Assembly (NCBI RefSeq): GCF_012273895.1
Contig: NC_052105.1
Span: 2,108,001 to 2,172,000 of the forward strand
Length of the DNA: 64,000 nucleotides
DNA from: Zerene cesonia
Taxonomy: Eukaryota; Arthropoda; Insecta; Lepidoptera; Pieridae
Direction of reading: 5' to 3'
The notes beneath the pieces are model-generated. The model saw nothing but the letters and a program-made list of their open reading frames with translations, searched no databases and had not been told where the DNA came from. Below, in pieces: positions 22,590 through 34,350 of the stretch. Every line of letters starts with the position of its first letter. Positions within the stretch are counted from its first letter, which is position 1. The position numbers and the translations under genes were made by a program.

Positions 22590-25500
22590 ATTATATACAT
22601 CAAGAAGAGTCATAATTATTTGTAAAGAATTTTGTTTTTCCAAGTGATTCCAAAACATATGCTTGTCTTTTAACAATTGTGCTATCTTACAAAGGATTTC
22701 AGAGTTGTTAAATGGATAAGGTGATGAAATATTCCAATATATCACAAATACGAATTATGGCTCTTGTGTGATGTCACCCGATAAACGACTTTATGGGTCC
22801 AGCTATATAGCTGGAAAATACATATGTATACGATATGCTGTTTCAGTATAATCAACCTTTTATATAACTTCAACCAGATTATAAAATATAAACCTAATAA
22901 GAAAAGTAAGGCGGAATTATTGCAGAAATTTTGTTATTTTAGACTTTACGGATATCCACACAAAAGCCTTTTTGGATAATTTTATGCGATTACAATGATT
23001 TATACGATACAAATCAAGTACAGGAAATATAACGTACATTTCGAAAATCCTTTACTTTTTATATCTCTATAAATAACAAAGACAGAAAGAAAATTCAATT
23101 GTATTGAGCCTAATGCTATGAATTATCAAAGCATTTCTTTGAAAGATAAAGAAAGCGATCCCATAATTTTAAAGGTACGATTTTGAATACGTAATTACGC
23201 AGTTTGTATACCTTCAAAGCTATTGTGTCTTTGTGTGAGACTTAATAATAAAAAGTAAAAGTGATAAATTACAAACTTACAGACTAGGCTCATTTTATTT
23301 CATTTTGTTTTGTGTTAAAGCTATTTGAATTTTTGTATATAAATCGTTCAGTATTTCAACTTTCCTTACAGCACCTACTTGAAAAAACTTTGATAAATAT
23401 TAAGAATAACTAAAGCAACGAATTATATTTATACGACATAGTAACATCACCGCCAAATATGGGGGTACACTCCATGTGGAGTGTACAAAAATGTATGGGA
23501 GATACATCAAACGCTTATAATAAACATTACATTTACAAAGCAGAAAAATTTGTGTCATTGTTTGTTTTGTTGAACACGCTAATTTCAGGAACTACTGGTT
23601 TGAATAGAAATACATTTTTGTATTGGATAGTCTAGAGCTATATAGAATCGTGTTATCACTAATAAACTAAGATTTCGTTTGCTATCAAAGGAAAATAATA
23701 CCGGAAAAAATGAGTACGGCCGTGCTGCTTTTTAGTCGGCTTGGCGGGGGTACTGCCGTGCTCACAGATTAGGAGCGGACGAAGTAGCGTGGATCAGCTT
23801 GTATGACCATATATTATATCTATAGAGATCTAAAACGTTTATTCGTATGAAATTACTATTGCCATTTAACGTGAAATGTATACGTAATATTGTTTAATAT
23901 CTTATACGCATTCTTAATATCGTTTCATGATTATACGATTGACATTATGTAATCTAGAAACAAGTAAGATTTTCTGAGAAATATTTAATAGCAGCGCTTT
24001 AATCTCAGTCTTCAATAAAGTTAATATACGCGGTAGTTATTCAAAGTTAACTTCATAGCTCTGAGTGCTCTATCGTAATACTTTTCTTATAATTTTTTTT
24101 ATAATAATTAATACCAGGTTAATTGCGATATTCCTTATAAAATGAATTTTTATTTACGTTATATATCAGTTACATATTTAATATCCCAGTTTTCTTTATT
24201 GAACATACGAATACATAAATTGAGTATCTCATTTATAACCGACGTTCACAAAAACGAAGGAAGTGTTTAATTCGAATGCATTTTTTCTGGTTCTGTTTCT
24301 TCACTACTTCGTGAGTTTTTAAACGATTGGCGGGATTATTTTGGGCTGATAGGAAATTGTTGTTTTTTTAAACAACAATTTGGAGTGGTACCCGCCCAGG
24401 GACGTGCGTAATTTTTTTGCCGAAAACAATTTTTATCATTAGCTTTTCTTACAAACTCTTTGGATTAATTCGAAGGTTTAAAAACACATTACAACAAATC
24501 CTGAATTTTATCATCATATTCCTAATCACATATTTATAGTTATAAGTGCAATGCGCTTAAATTTCGCCCACAGTGTTGCCAACATTCACCCAACCTCCAG
24601 CACGGTTTCGCAAATTAATCAGCAAAATTACCCCCAAATAAAAAGTATAACACCAACGTACGCCAATTATATTTGCCAAATAGCGGCAAATTGGCCATTT
24701 GTGGCGAATAATTTCTTCCGCTTGCATATTAAATGCTACTTTTTTGGACGAAGCGACGATAAATAACTTGTCGGTTAGCTTAAGCCATTTTATATGTAAT
24801 TGATGCTAATTGCGTTTGTTCTGATCACTCTTTTATAGGATGAATTAGGTTGAATTTGGTCCTTCGGGGATGTCACTAATCGTAACAGATGAAGAAAATA
24901 ATTAGTTAACTTTAGGGATTTTTCGAAATTATTTTCGCGAAGCGTGTGGTGTAAACAACATAGGTTGTTATATTGTATGTAAATATATATAAAACTAATT
25001 ATATGCAAAAATTACATTTTACAAAAAGCGATTGTAAGAATAAAAGAGACATAAAATAAATCTAAAATCCTATATAACATATAAGAATCGAAAATATATC
25101 GTCTCTCTTTTATTCAATAATAACCATGTGATTCATAAATTTTATGAAGACTATTTGGTGTATCGAAATTTGAGACGAAACTCATATAAAATATGAGTTT
25201 ACGTATTGGAGTATACGTGAAAGGTTAAAATAGAAAAAGTAATACAATAATGTCTTTAAATATTTCATACATGCGATTTGCCCGTGGCACATTAACAGCC
25301 TATATAATATATATAATAATTTCTAAAATAAATAAAACGTATTCGCGAAAAAGTATGTTCAAAGAAACAAACTATCAGCTTCATATAATGAATTACAGTT
25401 TAACTAGGTTAAATAATGATTAGTCCATTTAACCAGAACACTAACGTGTCTTTAGCAAACACGACCAAGAAAATAAACAGAAAAGATCATATTACCGTTC

Positions 25501-26194
25501 AAAGAACATCGGAATATAATTTTCACGATATCGCTAGTCAATTAAATTGAAACTCAAGTTCTGGTGTAATTAGTGAAGGCAGCGCTTCAATAGCACTCCG
25601 CACATCTTCAAATATCTTGTTAGTATAATTTTGTCGGAGAAAAATGCATCGCAGTTTTTACTATGGCATTAATCATTCAAGCAGAATTGAAATTTGCTTT
25701 AATACTTCGGGTAGTGGATCTGTCCCTGGGGTATGGGATGAGATTGTTTTGTTGATATCCTTGACCAACCATGATCAATAATACTCATCATTGATCATAT
25801 TTGGGCGTAATCAGAATATTGTAAGAGCCTTATAATGTAAATATAGTAGTTTCGTTGCCTGGTAGTTATGTGGGAAACTAACTTCTCCATTCTTCACAAA
25901 GAAAGCGAGTTTTATACGATGAATACAGTGTAACTTAATTGCATTATAGGTTAAAAAATATGTAGGGAGGTGAAATTATAATGCTTATTAACAATATGAT
26001 AAATTTTTTATAAAGATACAATTAGTTTGATGATTTTTACATAATGAATTAAATCCAACATTCCCCGTGAGGATCCGACATCATTAAAAGGGTCACTACA
26101 ATTACGGAATGTGGTTGAAAGAATTTTGATTTCTGTGATTTAATTTGTTCAAAGGTTATTTCACATTGTAACAGAATTAGTAGAAAAATGTAAG
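22590..26194. other. Intergenic, two short inverted repeats
   Basis: No gene seen. It holds the inverted repeats GTACACTCCA / TGGAGTGTAC (23465-23486, 2-base loop) and AAATTGTTGTTT / AAACAACAATTT (24354-24381, 4-base loop). A small GC-rich patch at 23702-23805 repeats GCCGTGCT. Confidence 0.35.
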
Positions 26195-26249
26195 CAGTAG
26201 TAGTAGTAGTGTAGTAGTAGTTTTTTAAACTAACTAGTAGTTTAAAAAA
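26195..26249. repeat. (TAG)n microsatellite followed by a 12-bp inverted repeat
   Basis: AGTAGTAGTAGTAGTGTAGT runs to 26220. TTTTTTAAACTA (26221-26232) and TAGTTTAAAAAA (26238-26249) are perfect inverted copies around ACTAG. Confidence 0.6.
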
Positions 26250-26481
26250 TTACAGCATTAGTTTATATCAATTAGTATTAACACGCGAATATTCTACGAT
26301 CCCATATTGTTTTTATGAAATAATCGTCATTTAACGACTCAATAAGATTTATCTGAGACTGGTTTACCTATTAATTAACTAAAATTATTCATATAGAAGA
26401 CAAAAAATAACCTTACGTAAATATCAATTTTCTTTAATTATTATTATCAATATATGGAATTTGCTCGCAACTTATCCTGCT

Positions 26482-26522
26482 ATCCTTCCTACTAATATTA
26501 TAAATGCGAATGTTTTTAAGGA
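26482..26522 (+). mobile_element. Helitron 5' end cut by an assembly gap
   Basis: TCCTTCCTACTAATATTATA then AATGCGAATGTTTT is the same leading end as the complete element at 16743. The sequence stops at the N run. Confidence 0.5.
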
Positions 26523-26870
26523 NNNNNNNNNNNNNNNNNNNNNNNNNNNNNNNNNNNNNNNNNNNNNNNNNNNNNNNNNNNNNNNNNNNNNNNNNNNNNN
26601 NNNNNNNNNNNNNNNNNNNNNNNNNNNNNNNNNNNNNNNNNNNNNNNNNNNNNNNNNNNNNNNNNNNNNNNNNNNNNNNNNNNNNNNNNNNNNNNNNNNN
26701 NNNNNNNNNNNNNNNNNNNNNNNNNNNNNNNNNNNNNNNNNNNNNNNNNNNNNNNNNNNNNNNNNNNNNNNNNNNNNNNNNNNNNNNNNNNNNNNNNNNN
26801 NNNNNNNNNNNNNNNNNNNNNNNNNNNNNNNNNNNNNNNNNNNNNNNNNNNNNNNNNNNNNNNNNNNNNN
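26523..26870. other. Assembly gap, 348 N
   Basis: Run of N. Open frames crossing it are artefacts. Confidence 0.99.
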
Positions 26871-27404
26871 ATTGCGCTATTGATAACACAACACTTCAGC
26901 GTCTTATCCTCAGCTGATCTTTAATGTTGTGATCTGGGCGATTACAATAAATTAATTGTACATACTTAATGCTCATTATCTATTTAAATGGAAAAGTTAC
27001 GAGGCCGGCTTACAGAGATTTATTCCTCGGAAGTTTTGGAGATCGGTTCTGTTAAATAACGGGATGGATGTGTTTGCAGTTCAACTCAAACTGAAATACT
27101 TATTTTGGAAGCGCTTTTGAGTGGGAATAGACGTCGGTTTGGGTAGCGTCTACAGAGAAGAACCGATAAGAATTTCTGTAGTTGCTCTCTTGAGATGATG
27201 AATTTTAAATTATCTAGGTATCATGGTACTATTTCAAATAAATTATAATTAACAAAGTGCAAATTTTGAAGTAATTATTAGAAATAACACGATATGGTGC
27301 TATACTTTAAGCACAGTTGTATGCAAGTTTTATATACCCCATTTACGATAGTAACTAATGGTCATGTTGAAAAAAGCAATACATGGAATTATAAAACTAT
27401 TTAT
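26871..27404. other. Intergenic, nothing recognised
   Basis: Short moderately GC patch at 27000-27180 without an ORF. Confidence 0.3.
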
Positions 27405-27545
27405 TAGATAGATAGATAACTCTTTATTTGCACCAAAACAAAAGGACAAATACAAAAAGGACACAAACACACGACACAATTACGTACAAATAAGCGGCCT
27501 TATCGCTAAGATACCGATGGAGATTTATTCTACATATAACAAATT
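27405..27545 (-). mobile_element. LINE 3' tail ending in a (TATC)n microsatellite, reverse orientation
   Basis: TAGATAGATAGATAACTCTT, then TTGCACCAAAACAAAAGGAC, and GCGGCCTTATCGCTAAGA. This inverted 'ataagGCCGC ... caaataaagag(ttatc)n' tail is common to lepidopteran non-LTR elements. No coding part is retained. Confidence 0.45.
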
Positions 27546-29105
27546 TTACTTCAAAACTGAAGTATATATCAAGCCGAAATCTTAGTTTCTTGACTTATCG
27601 TATATATTCGTAAGCAGATAGTAGTTGATATTGAATATTTACAGTAAACTACCGACATACCATAAAGTCATCTCATACAATTCTCAAATAAAATAAAAAC
27701 AAACTTTTATAACGACAACATGTCTGTTTCAAACACGAATTGTGGTAACTTTTATTGGCTCTATATCTATTATTGGGAATGTCTTCCATCACTTATACGA
27801 AGATATTTAAATTTTTCCTTAACATTAAATGCTAGCTAACACGCCACACGTTGCTCTGTCTTTTTTGGAAATGTCAAACTCGTGAAGATATGGACCATGG
27901 ATTAATAAGCTGTTAAAATTCTATATTGTTTTATGTTTTGTAGAAAATTCTTAAGCTCTCCGTTAAAAGATCCATCTACTGACAATAACAAATACAACCA
28001 AAAATTAAATAGGGAAATTAGTCTCAGCAGTTCAGGCGTGCTGTGACCCAGAGTACTCCATAAATCTTGTTTTCGTTCAAAGAGGGATTCATCTGTAATA
28101 TTATATAAACGTTAAGAAGACTGATATTTTGTACAGAGACCAGAACTTGAGTTAGGGCACTTTATGTCAAGAATAAAATTTAATGGCTGTGAAATAGGGG
28201 ACGAAAATATATACCATACGATAGCGTGAAGTGAGAGTTTCCTGTAATATTCCTAATTACTAAACTAATTGTATTGTTTGTTATATCGCCAGCAACAGAT
28301 TTTTAACAGAATCTGCTTCTTGACTATTTTCTGAACATGTTTGTTCGTCACGTCATCACTACCGTCAGACATCGATTTATTCCAAATGCTTTAATTTATT
28401 CAGGTTTTTACAATAACCATTGACGTCAACTTGAATTTACTTTCAGCTTAACATATTTTATCTTTACCTGGATCACAGTTGTTTCCCTTCCTTCATTTCA
28501 AGTCTTTTGGGTCTTGCAAGAATGGGAGTTGGGTTGTCAGTAAATAGCTTGTTTTAGAGGAACATCGAATTTCTTAACTATTTCATTGGATTTCGCGCAA
28601 TAAAAACTTTTCTGATGAAACCTTTTGTTGATATGAGATCCGTTTGGGGTTCATTTAATACTTTCGTTGCTATGATACATTTTAAGTGATTGATTAATTA
28701 GTGACTGTCTTAATGTTTGAAGAATATAACTTTTTATAAATAACAGAACCGTCTTCAAATTCGTTTTATTTATTTATTCAAGAAGTCAGCTTTCAAATGA
28801 AAAAGAAGAATAATAAAAATCGATTCATGTAGTAAAGAGTAATAAGGTTATAAAATAAACAATAGAATTGTTAACCTCCTCTTTTTTTAAATTTGAGTTT
28901 TTTGAAGTTGATTTAAATCTGTATGTAAATAAGGAACAGCGTTCTTTTTTTAGGTTTTAATCGATTTTGTATCTTCATTTAGCTATATAAAAAATATATA
29001 TATGTATGTATTTGTATATATGTTCTCGAATTATGTTTTTATTATGTCTAATAAAATAATACAATAGTATTTAATTTTTAGTTTTATAGCATTGGAACGC
29101 TTAAT
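27546..29105. other. Intergenic, nothing recognised
   Basis: AT-rich with poly-T stretches and a TATATATATG run near 28996. No exon supported. Confidence 0.35.
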
Positions 29106-29180
29106 AAATGAGAATTTTTTAAGAATAGAAATTAATTGATCCCGCCTCACGATCGATTTTTTTTATATTCTTTAAGAGTT
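29106..29180. mobile_element. Shortened copy of the TIR element at 33976
   Basis: The left arm AAATGAGAATTTTTTAAGAA plus TAGAA, a core ATCCCGCCTCACGATCGA, and the right arm ATATTCTTTAA repeat the organisation of 33976-34115 with the left half of the core lost. Confidence 0.45.
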
Positions 29181-29607
29181 TCTGATATAATAGTAATAAA
29201 ATAAATAAGGCGTACCCTAAAAACCTTACTCCTGTACACGGGGCCGAGAATCGTTTATATCCAAAACTTTTTATCCTGACCACTTTAATATAACTTAAAG
29301 GTATTCCACACCCACGTCAAGTGGTACCCGTTCAAGAAAAAGTTAAGTTTTTAACCCAAAAGTTTAACCGTTCTTTGGATAAGTTTTGATAGAGAAGATA
29401 AAATAAGGTGTTTATATTAAACCGTGTGAGTTTCCACACAAATACAATATTGTGATGATAAGATAAAATACATATTTTCGATTATTGGAAAACTGTTTTT
29501 ATATTATATGTTGTTTTCATATCAACTGAAAATGTTTGTTTTGTTAAAAGAATATGTACTCGTTTTCATCGACCTCAAAAGGGAAGGTTATTAATTGGAA
29601 TCGTATA

Positions 29608-29800
29608 ATAAACTAGCTTTTCACTCGCGTAGTCAAAGGATTTCCTATGGGAATGAGATGTTTTACCGCAGTAAATATATGTCACTCTCGCTTCTTATCT
29701 TCGGACATAACATTCATGTCATGAAATCGCTCAATCGCGAAGGGAAAGAGGGAAAAACCAACAAACACACAGTAATGTGTGCTTGTAATATTTCTTTAAC
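29608..29800 (-). mobile_element. Helitron-like fragment, reverse orientation
   Basis: It begins ACTAGCTTTTCACTCGCGTA (inverted 3' end), then TTTCCTATGGGAATGAGATG and GTCACTCTCGCTTCTTATCT, a known internal phrase of these elements. The 93-codon frame across it is incidental. Confidence 0.5.
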
Positions 29801-29867
29801 GTCTATCAAACGAATTTCATTTGAGTTGGTATGTACGTCGGTATCTTTGTGTGAGTTAACGCAAAGA

Positions 29868-29956
29868 AACAATTAATTGGATTAATTGTTAAATTTATAA
29901 CAGTTATAAATCAGAGTGACATATGTTTTTAAAAATTTAAAAACGTATGTCACTCT
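29868..29956. repeat. Two consecutive inverted repeats
   Basis: AACAATTAA / TTAATTGTT (29868-29876, 29882-29890), then a 21-bp near-perfect pair at 29913-29933 and 29936-29956 (AGAGTGACATATGTTT.. and ..GTATGTCACTCT, one mismatch, 2-base loop). Confidence 0.65.
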
Positions 29957-30632
29957 CTGCCCGTATGACTCAGTCTGTCTGTCGGTTTGTACGTCTCTTT
30001 TCAATCTTGTTTTATCTCCGAAGCACCTAGACAGATCAGAGAGAGTAAGCAGAAAAACAAAGACTATATCTATTTCAAAAAGAAACAATCGAAAATCATT
30101 GAACGCGGACGAATTTGCATGTGTAGGCTTATAGTAAAATGAGTCAGTAATTTCATTTTAAGAAGCTCCTCACACGATCTCCAGCGAATCCGTGATGTAT
30201 CTAGAAATCTCTAGCCAATGTAACCCATTTCTGTACTGTGTAAAGCGCTTACTTGCGATTTTTTCATGCTAAATTGTAACATAGTACGTGATGTGTTCGA
30301 AGCTGATAGCTGTATAGCTCTTACGTAGATAAGCGATTAAAATATTAATGCTCAAAGTCTTTGTAGTGTCAATAATTAACATTTAACTACTTGCGAAGTT
30401 TAATATACTTTTGAAATGTAGATTGAACTATTTATAAAGATGAGAAGATGAGACGCTTTTCTAATCGGCCATCCATGATACCTAAAAATACATCTGAAAA
30501 ACATTCTCATATATTTATGGCATTTCGCATTGAAAAGTAATGAATATGTGAAGTTGCTTTATGTATACAAAATTGGGATATTATATTTTACCAACAACTA
30601 AATCATAATGTAATAATTAATATTATAACTAA
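29957..30632. other. Intergenic, nothing recognised
   Basis: A phrase CTGTCTGTCTGTCGGTTTGT-like near 29970 suggests repeat debris. No gene. Confidence 0.3.
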
Positions 30633-30790
30633 CTAGCTGCGCCCCGCAGTTTCACGCGCGTAAGTTTGCATCACGTAGGAATATCGGGATAAAACGTTGC
30701 CTATATGTTATTCCAGTTGTCCAGCTATCTAAGTATCAAATTTCATTGCAATCGGTTCAATAGTTATATGCGCTGATCTGTTGTACAGAT
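30633..30790 (-). mobile_element. Helitron-like element, reverse orientation, 5' part lost
   Basis: CTAGCTGCGCCCCGCAGTTT, ATCGGGATAAAACGTTGCCT, TTATTCCAGTTGTCCAGCTA, TTTCATTGCAATCGGTTCAA. Same subfamily as 37202, 38040 and 50155. Confidence 0.6.
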
Positions 30791-31189
30791 TTGATAACAT
30801 CTTAAACTCTCAGTAAAACATTTTAATAGTCTATTATATTTTGTTAAAATACAAAGCAACATCTAAACAAAATAAATGCATATAAAATCCCATAATCACT
30901 TTCATAATTGATACTCATATTTTCAATAGATTCATAGGTCCTTAATGATTTATAGACTCTCGGATATAAGTATAAAATTCTATTACAAGCTATCTGAAAG
31001 GCTTGAGGAAGAATGATTAATCGATAAGACGATGTTGAATGCAAGAAAATTCTCAGTGCCAAGCATCTGGCGAAGCAATTTGTGTTTTGACAAATTATAT
31101 TATTACTTATACAATAAACCCTTCTGAAGGTATTAGCTTTATTTTTAATTAATTTAGCAAACGAAATTTTAAAGGATTTATGTGTAAGA

Positions 31190-31400
31190 TAAAAACTATC
31201 ATTCGATATAAAACTCCATGAGTATTGAGAATCTAATCTCAGAAGATCGGTGAGAAATAGTATTATGTAAATGTTACTGTGTTTCGTACGATGTGTGGAA
31301 GAGCTGACGAGAGTCGACAATCCTTTCCTTACCCTTTCCCTTTTATTGTCCGCCTTTAAAGAGCAAAGGCCGGCAATACGTTTTCATATTCACGAGTTCC
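31190..31400 (-). repeat. Dispersed repeat family A, reverse orientation
   Basis: GATCGGTGAGAAATAGTATT, TGTTTCGTACGATGTGTGG, GACAATCCTTTCCTTACCCT and AAAGGCCGGCAATACG match inverted family A (compare 44225 and 57350). It explains one end of a long minus-strand frame here. Confidence 0.5.
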
Positions 31401-32097
31401 TGAACATCAATGATTATAACATTATATAGCTGACTTGCTATTCGCCCTGTCCTCGCCCTTGGTACATGTGTAGCCTTAGTCACTATGAATTTGCAGCTTA
31501 GGTGTAAGAAATTTTGAAATTGGTCGTACATATTTTTCCTCTTTATAATATTATAGGTATCTATGTTTCTATCTAATCATTTCATTAATATATAATATGT
31601 GTATTAGTTACCCACAACATTGAGTCAAAGAAGTATGAATGTTAAAACAATTTCAACGCTACGACTTTATACCGTTAAAATAGAATGGTTTGCAAGTTTG
31701 GCGTTGATAGTATGAATCTGTACAGCAAGTTCTAGTAAGTTCTAGTTAAATGGTTTAAATATAGTTAATCTATACTCAAGTATGTAGTGAAATTTTATTG
31801 AAGTGTTTTCTATGAAAGCTTCAGAATTGAATAGATCTTTGGGATTAGGCTAAGGGAAATTTGTTTTCTCAGAAACACAAAGAACATGTGTCGTTAACAA
31901 ATATTAGAAATACTCTGTTTACTTATGGAAAATAAATATACTTTTGCCGTCAGTATAGTCTAATTGTACTATAATATTTTATTATTCGTTTATTAGTTTT
32001 TTTTTTAATATTGATAAATTTAAAAGCATTGATGCATTTAAAATTATTATTGCATAATTTTAGCTGCATTTAAAATAATTATTATGCTATTTCATAA
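31401..32097. other. Intergenic, nothing recognised
   Basis: AT-rich; GCATTTAAAATTATTATTGC is partly duplicated near 32030-32080. Confidence 0.3.
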
Positions 32098-32240
32098 AAC
32101 GAGTTCAAAATGACAGTGGTTATTAATTCGACTTTTTTTGCTTTGTTTACTCGGAGCTTGCGACCGGGTGAACCGGTTTTGATGAGCTGGTGTCTCCATT
32201 TAAATTTGGTCTAGTTCCAACAATTTGTAAGCCGTTTAGT
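32098..32240 (+). repeat. Dispersed repeat family B (LINE/RTE-tail-like)
   Basis: GTGGTTATTAATTCGAC, TTTGTTTACTCGGAGCTTGC and GGGTGAACCGGTTTTGATGA match a very common lepidopteran 3'-end repeat, also present at 46116. Confidence 0.45.
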
Positions 32241-32977
32241 ATTTTGTTGAGAATACTTATTTATTGTTATTATGGAAATGGATTCGTGTCCAAAATCTAT
32301 GGGTTTTGTGTGTAACATTAATCACAAGTTTATATAATTCAAAATAAAATTTTATGAATACCGTCATCTAAAAAATTTAAAAATGGACAATAAAACATTT
32401 GGTATAAACTCAGTATACTTATCGTTCCTCAAAATTTTCTTTGTGCGGATTTCCTTGGTTTTATGTTTTTCGGAAATGATAAATGTCTGTCAGACAGACA
32501 ATGGGCGGCGAGTGCATGTACTGGTTTGACGTTGAGGATATATTTCATAGTTATTAATGCGTTACGGGTGTGACTTGGTTTCGGTATTTTTCGTTTTTTA
32601 TTCCCTTATGGGTTTCGTTTAAGAGTGATTTGCGCTTAAACGTCATGAACATATTACAGTGATATACAGGTTGTATGTCACTGTTAATTCATATCCATCT
32701 TTAAATATGTATTTGAAAATGAAATTTTGGACTAAATTTTCAGTTAAGAGTGACAATTATATTCTTAGTTTATCTTCCATGTTACGCTTAAGATATTTTT
32801 ATTTACGATCAGATATATGAACTGGCATGTACACATGTAATTATGAATATCGCTTCTTTTGTATTTGTGAGGTACATTTATACAAAGATTGAAATAAAAT
32901 AAATATTTTATTTTTAGTACAGGATCAGTAAGGAAAGAGATTCCAAGAGGTTCTGGTTTATTTTTTAGAAATTAAAG
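32241..32977. other. Intergenic, nothing recognised
   Basis: AT-rich, no gene or repeat identified. Confidence 0.3.
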
Positions 32978-33112
32978 AGTTTATAACGGATTTTAAATCT
33001 TATTCATTATATTATTTAATCCGACGTTTCGAACACTTTGCAGCGAACGTGGTCATGGGGAGACTAACATAATGAATAAATCGCGTTTAAAATCCGTTAA
33101 AAAGTTTTTCTT
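32978..33112. mobile_element. MITE-like element with roughly 40-bp imperfect terminal inverted repeats
   Basis: The left arm AACGGATTTTAAATCTTATT plus CATTAT is inverted at the right as ATAATGAATAAATCGCGTTT plus AAAATCCGTTAAAAA. The core ATCCGACGTTTCGAACACTT, then GCGAACGTGGTCATGGGGAG, is a phrase found in dispersed arthropod MITEs. Confidence 0.6.
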
Positions 33113-33285
33113 TTCAATACTCGTGTAAAATCAAACACAAGGCAATACCATGTTTTATTTTTGCTTTTGTTGCTGGCTGGCTCCGTGGGTTTCAACCCCT
33201 TGAGGTGAATCTATTTGTGTTTGATAGGAAATTGCTTTCATTTGGTCATATTTTAGAATCTCTTGGTACCTCCTCCCAGGATTTA

Positions 33286-33410
33286 TTCCTAAATAAATAA
33301 ATAAATAAAATCTTTATTTTGCCAAAACATTATACCTTACATATCTATGTATATTGCCTCCTAAACTAGAAAAACTCTATATCTTAATAGCCAACGTTCC
33401 TCCTTATAAA
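33286..33410 (-). mobile_element. LINE-tail-like fragment with (AAAT)n microsatellite, reverse orientation
   Basis: AAATAAATAAATAAATAAAA followed by TCTTTATTTTGCC: the same inverted-tail architecture as at 27405, with a different terminal microsatellite. Confidence 0.35.
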
Positions 33411-33537
33411 TAAGTAAATCTATATTTAAATTGTGCAACCAAAAAAAAAATACGATTAAGTACCAAAACGGTCATAAAAGAGATTTTTTTATTATGTATA
33501 GCATTATAAGCCATCTCACACTACTCCGATTCGTTAC

Positions 33538-33697
33538 TATATTCCTCCGAAACGGCTGGATCGATTCTCATGAAATTTTGTGTGCATATCGGATAGGTCT
33601 GACAATCGGTCAACATCTATTTTTCAAACCTCTTAATGAAAAGAGAAAAGCAGAACAGCGTGTGCCGAGTGAGCTAGTCTATACATAGTCTATACAT
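33538..33697 (+). mobile_element. Helitron-like fragment ending in an 11-bp tandem duplication
   Basis: TCCTCCGAAACGGCTGGATC, TCATGAAATTTTGTGTGCAT, and a right end AGTGAGCTAGTCTATACAT. AGTCTATACAT is repeated in tandem at 33676-33697. Confidence 0.4.
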
Positions 33698-33975
33698 AGA
33701 ATTATAATATTGCTCCCCGTTCGCGATGTTAACATTGAATTCGTGATGTATCAGATAAATTCGAAGAGGTTAGTTTATTCGTCGCAACCGTTCATTAATT
33801 AAAAATATATACGTCACTAAAATCTATAACGACGAAGCATATCCAACGTCAATAGTATCATTTGTGTGTTTGTGGTGTTTGTGTGAATCTCCTCATTTAC
33901 GTAACATGTCGTAAATGCATCCCTGATACATTTTTTATTACTTTTAGACCAAATAATGGCTGTGACATGTTTTAA

Positions 33976-34115
33976 AAATGAGAATTTTTTTTTTTGAAAG
34001 AATAGAAGCCGAGAGTCTAGGCGTTGCTACGGTTAGGAGAGAAACGTGGGTTGGAATCCCGCCCCGTGATCGAATTTTTTCTATTCTTTCAAAAATACAA
34101 ACAAAATTCTCATTT
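33976..34115. mobile_element. 140-bp TIR element with an internal tRNA B-box-like motif
   Basis: The left arm (33976-34007) and right arm (34079-34115) are inverted copies: AAATGAGAATTTT then TTTTTGAAAGAATAGAA. The core has GGTTGGAATCC (34049-34059), one base from the RNA polymerase III B-box GGTTCGANNCC. A shortened relative lies at 29106. Confidence 0.65.
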
Positions 34116-34200
34116 ATAAAAGCATTTCAATGCTACAAAACTAAAAATTAAATGTTTTTAAATTATTAGATTTGGGAATTAATTATGTGTACATTATAAA

Positions 34201-34350
34201 GAGGAAACTTTTGTGTTTGTTGTTTGTAACGTTTTCACGCAAGAACCACTGGACCGATTTCAAAAATTCTTACAGCATTAGGAAGCTGGAACTTCACTGA
34301 CTGACATAGGTTATAAATGTACTACGGGCAAAGCCGGGACGAAAACTTGT
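34201..34350 (+). mobile_element. Helitron-like fragment
   Basis: GTTTTCACGCAAGAACCACT, GGACCGATTTCAAAAATTCT, and a decayed 3' end TACTACGGGCAAAGCCGGGA followed by CGAAAACTTG. Confidence 0.5.

Noticed and set aside
26195..26220. CRISPR-like short repeats
   Set aside because: A plain TAG microsatellite without spacers. No repeat-spacer array occurs anywhere in the window.
26434..26917. Open frames of 137-151 codons over the first gap
   Set aside because: They consist almost entirely of N.
29595..29876. 93-codon plus-strand frame
   Set aside because: It overlaps a reversed Helitron-like fragment and reads its internal phrases.
30844..31320. 158-codon minus-strand open frame, the longest without N
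   Set aside because: It starts on a non-ATG codon, its first part is inverted family A repeat, and the rest is low-complexity AT-rich translation with no domain.
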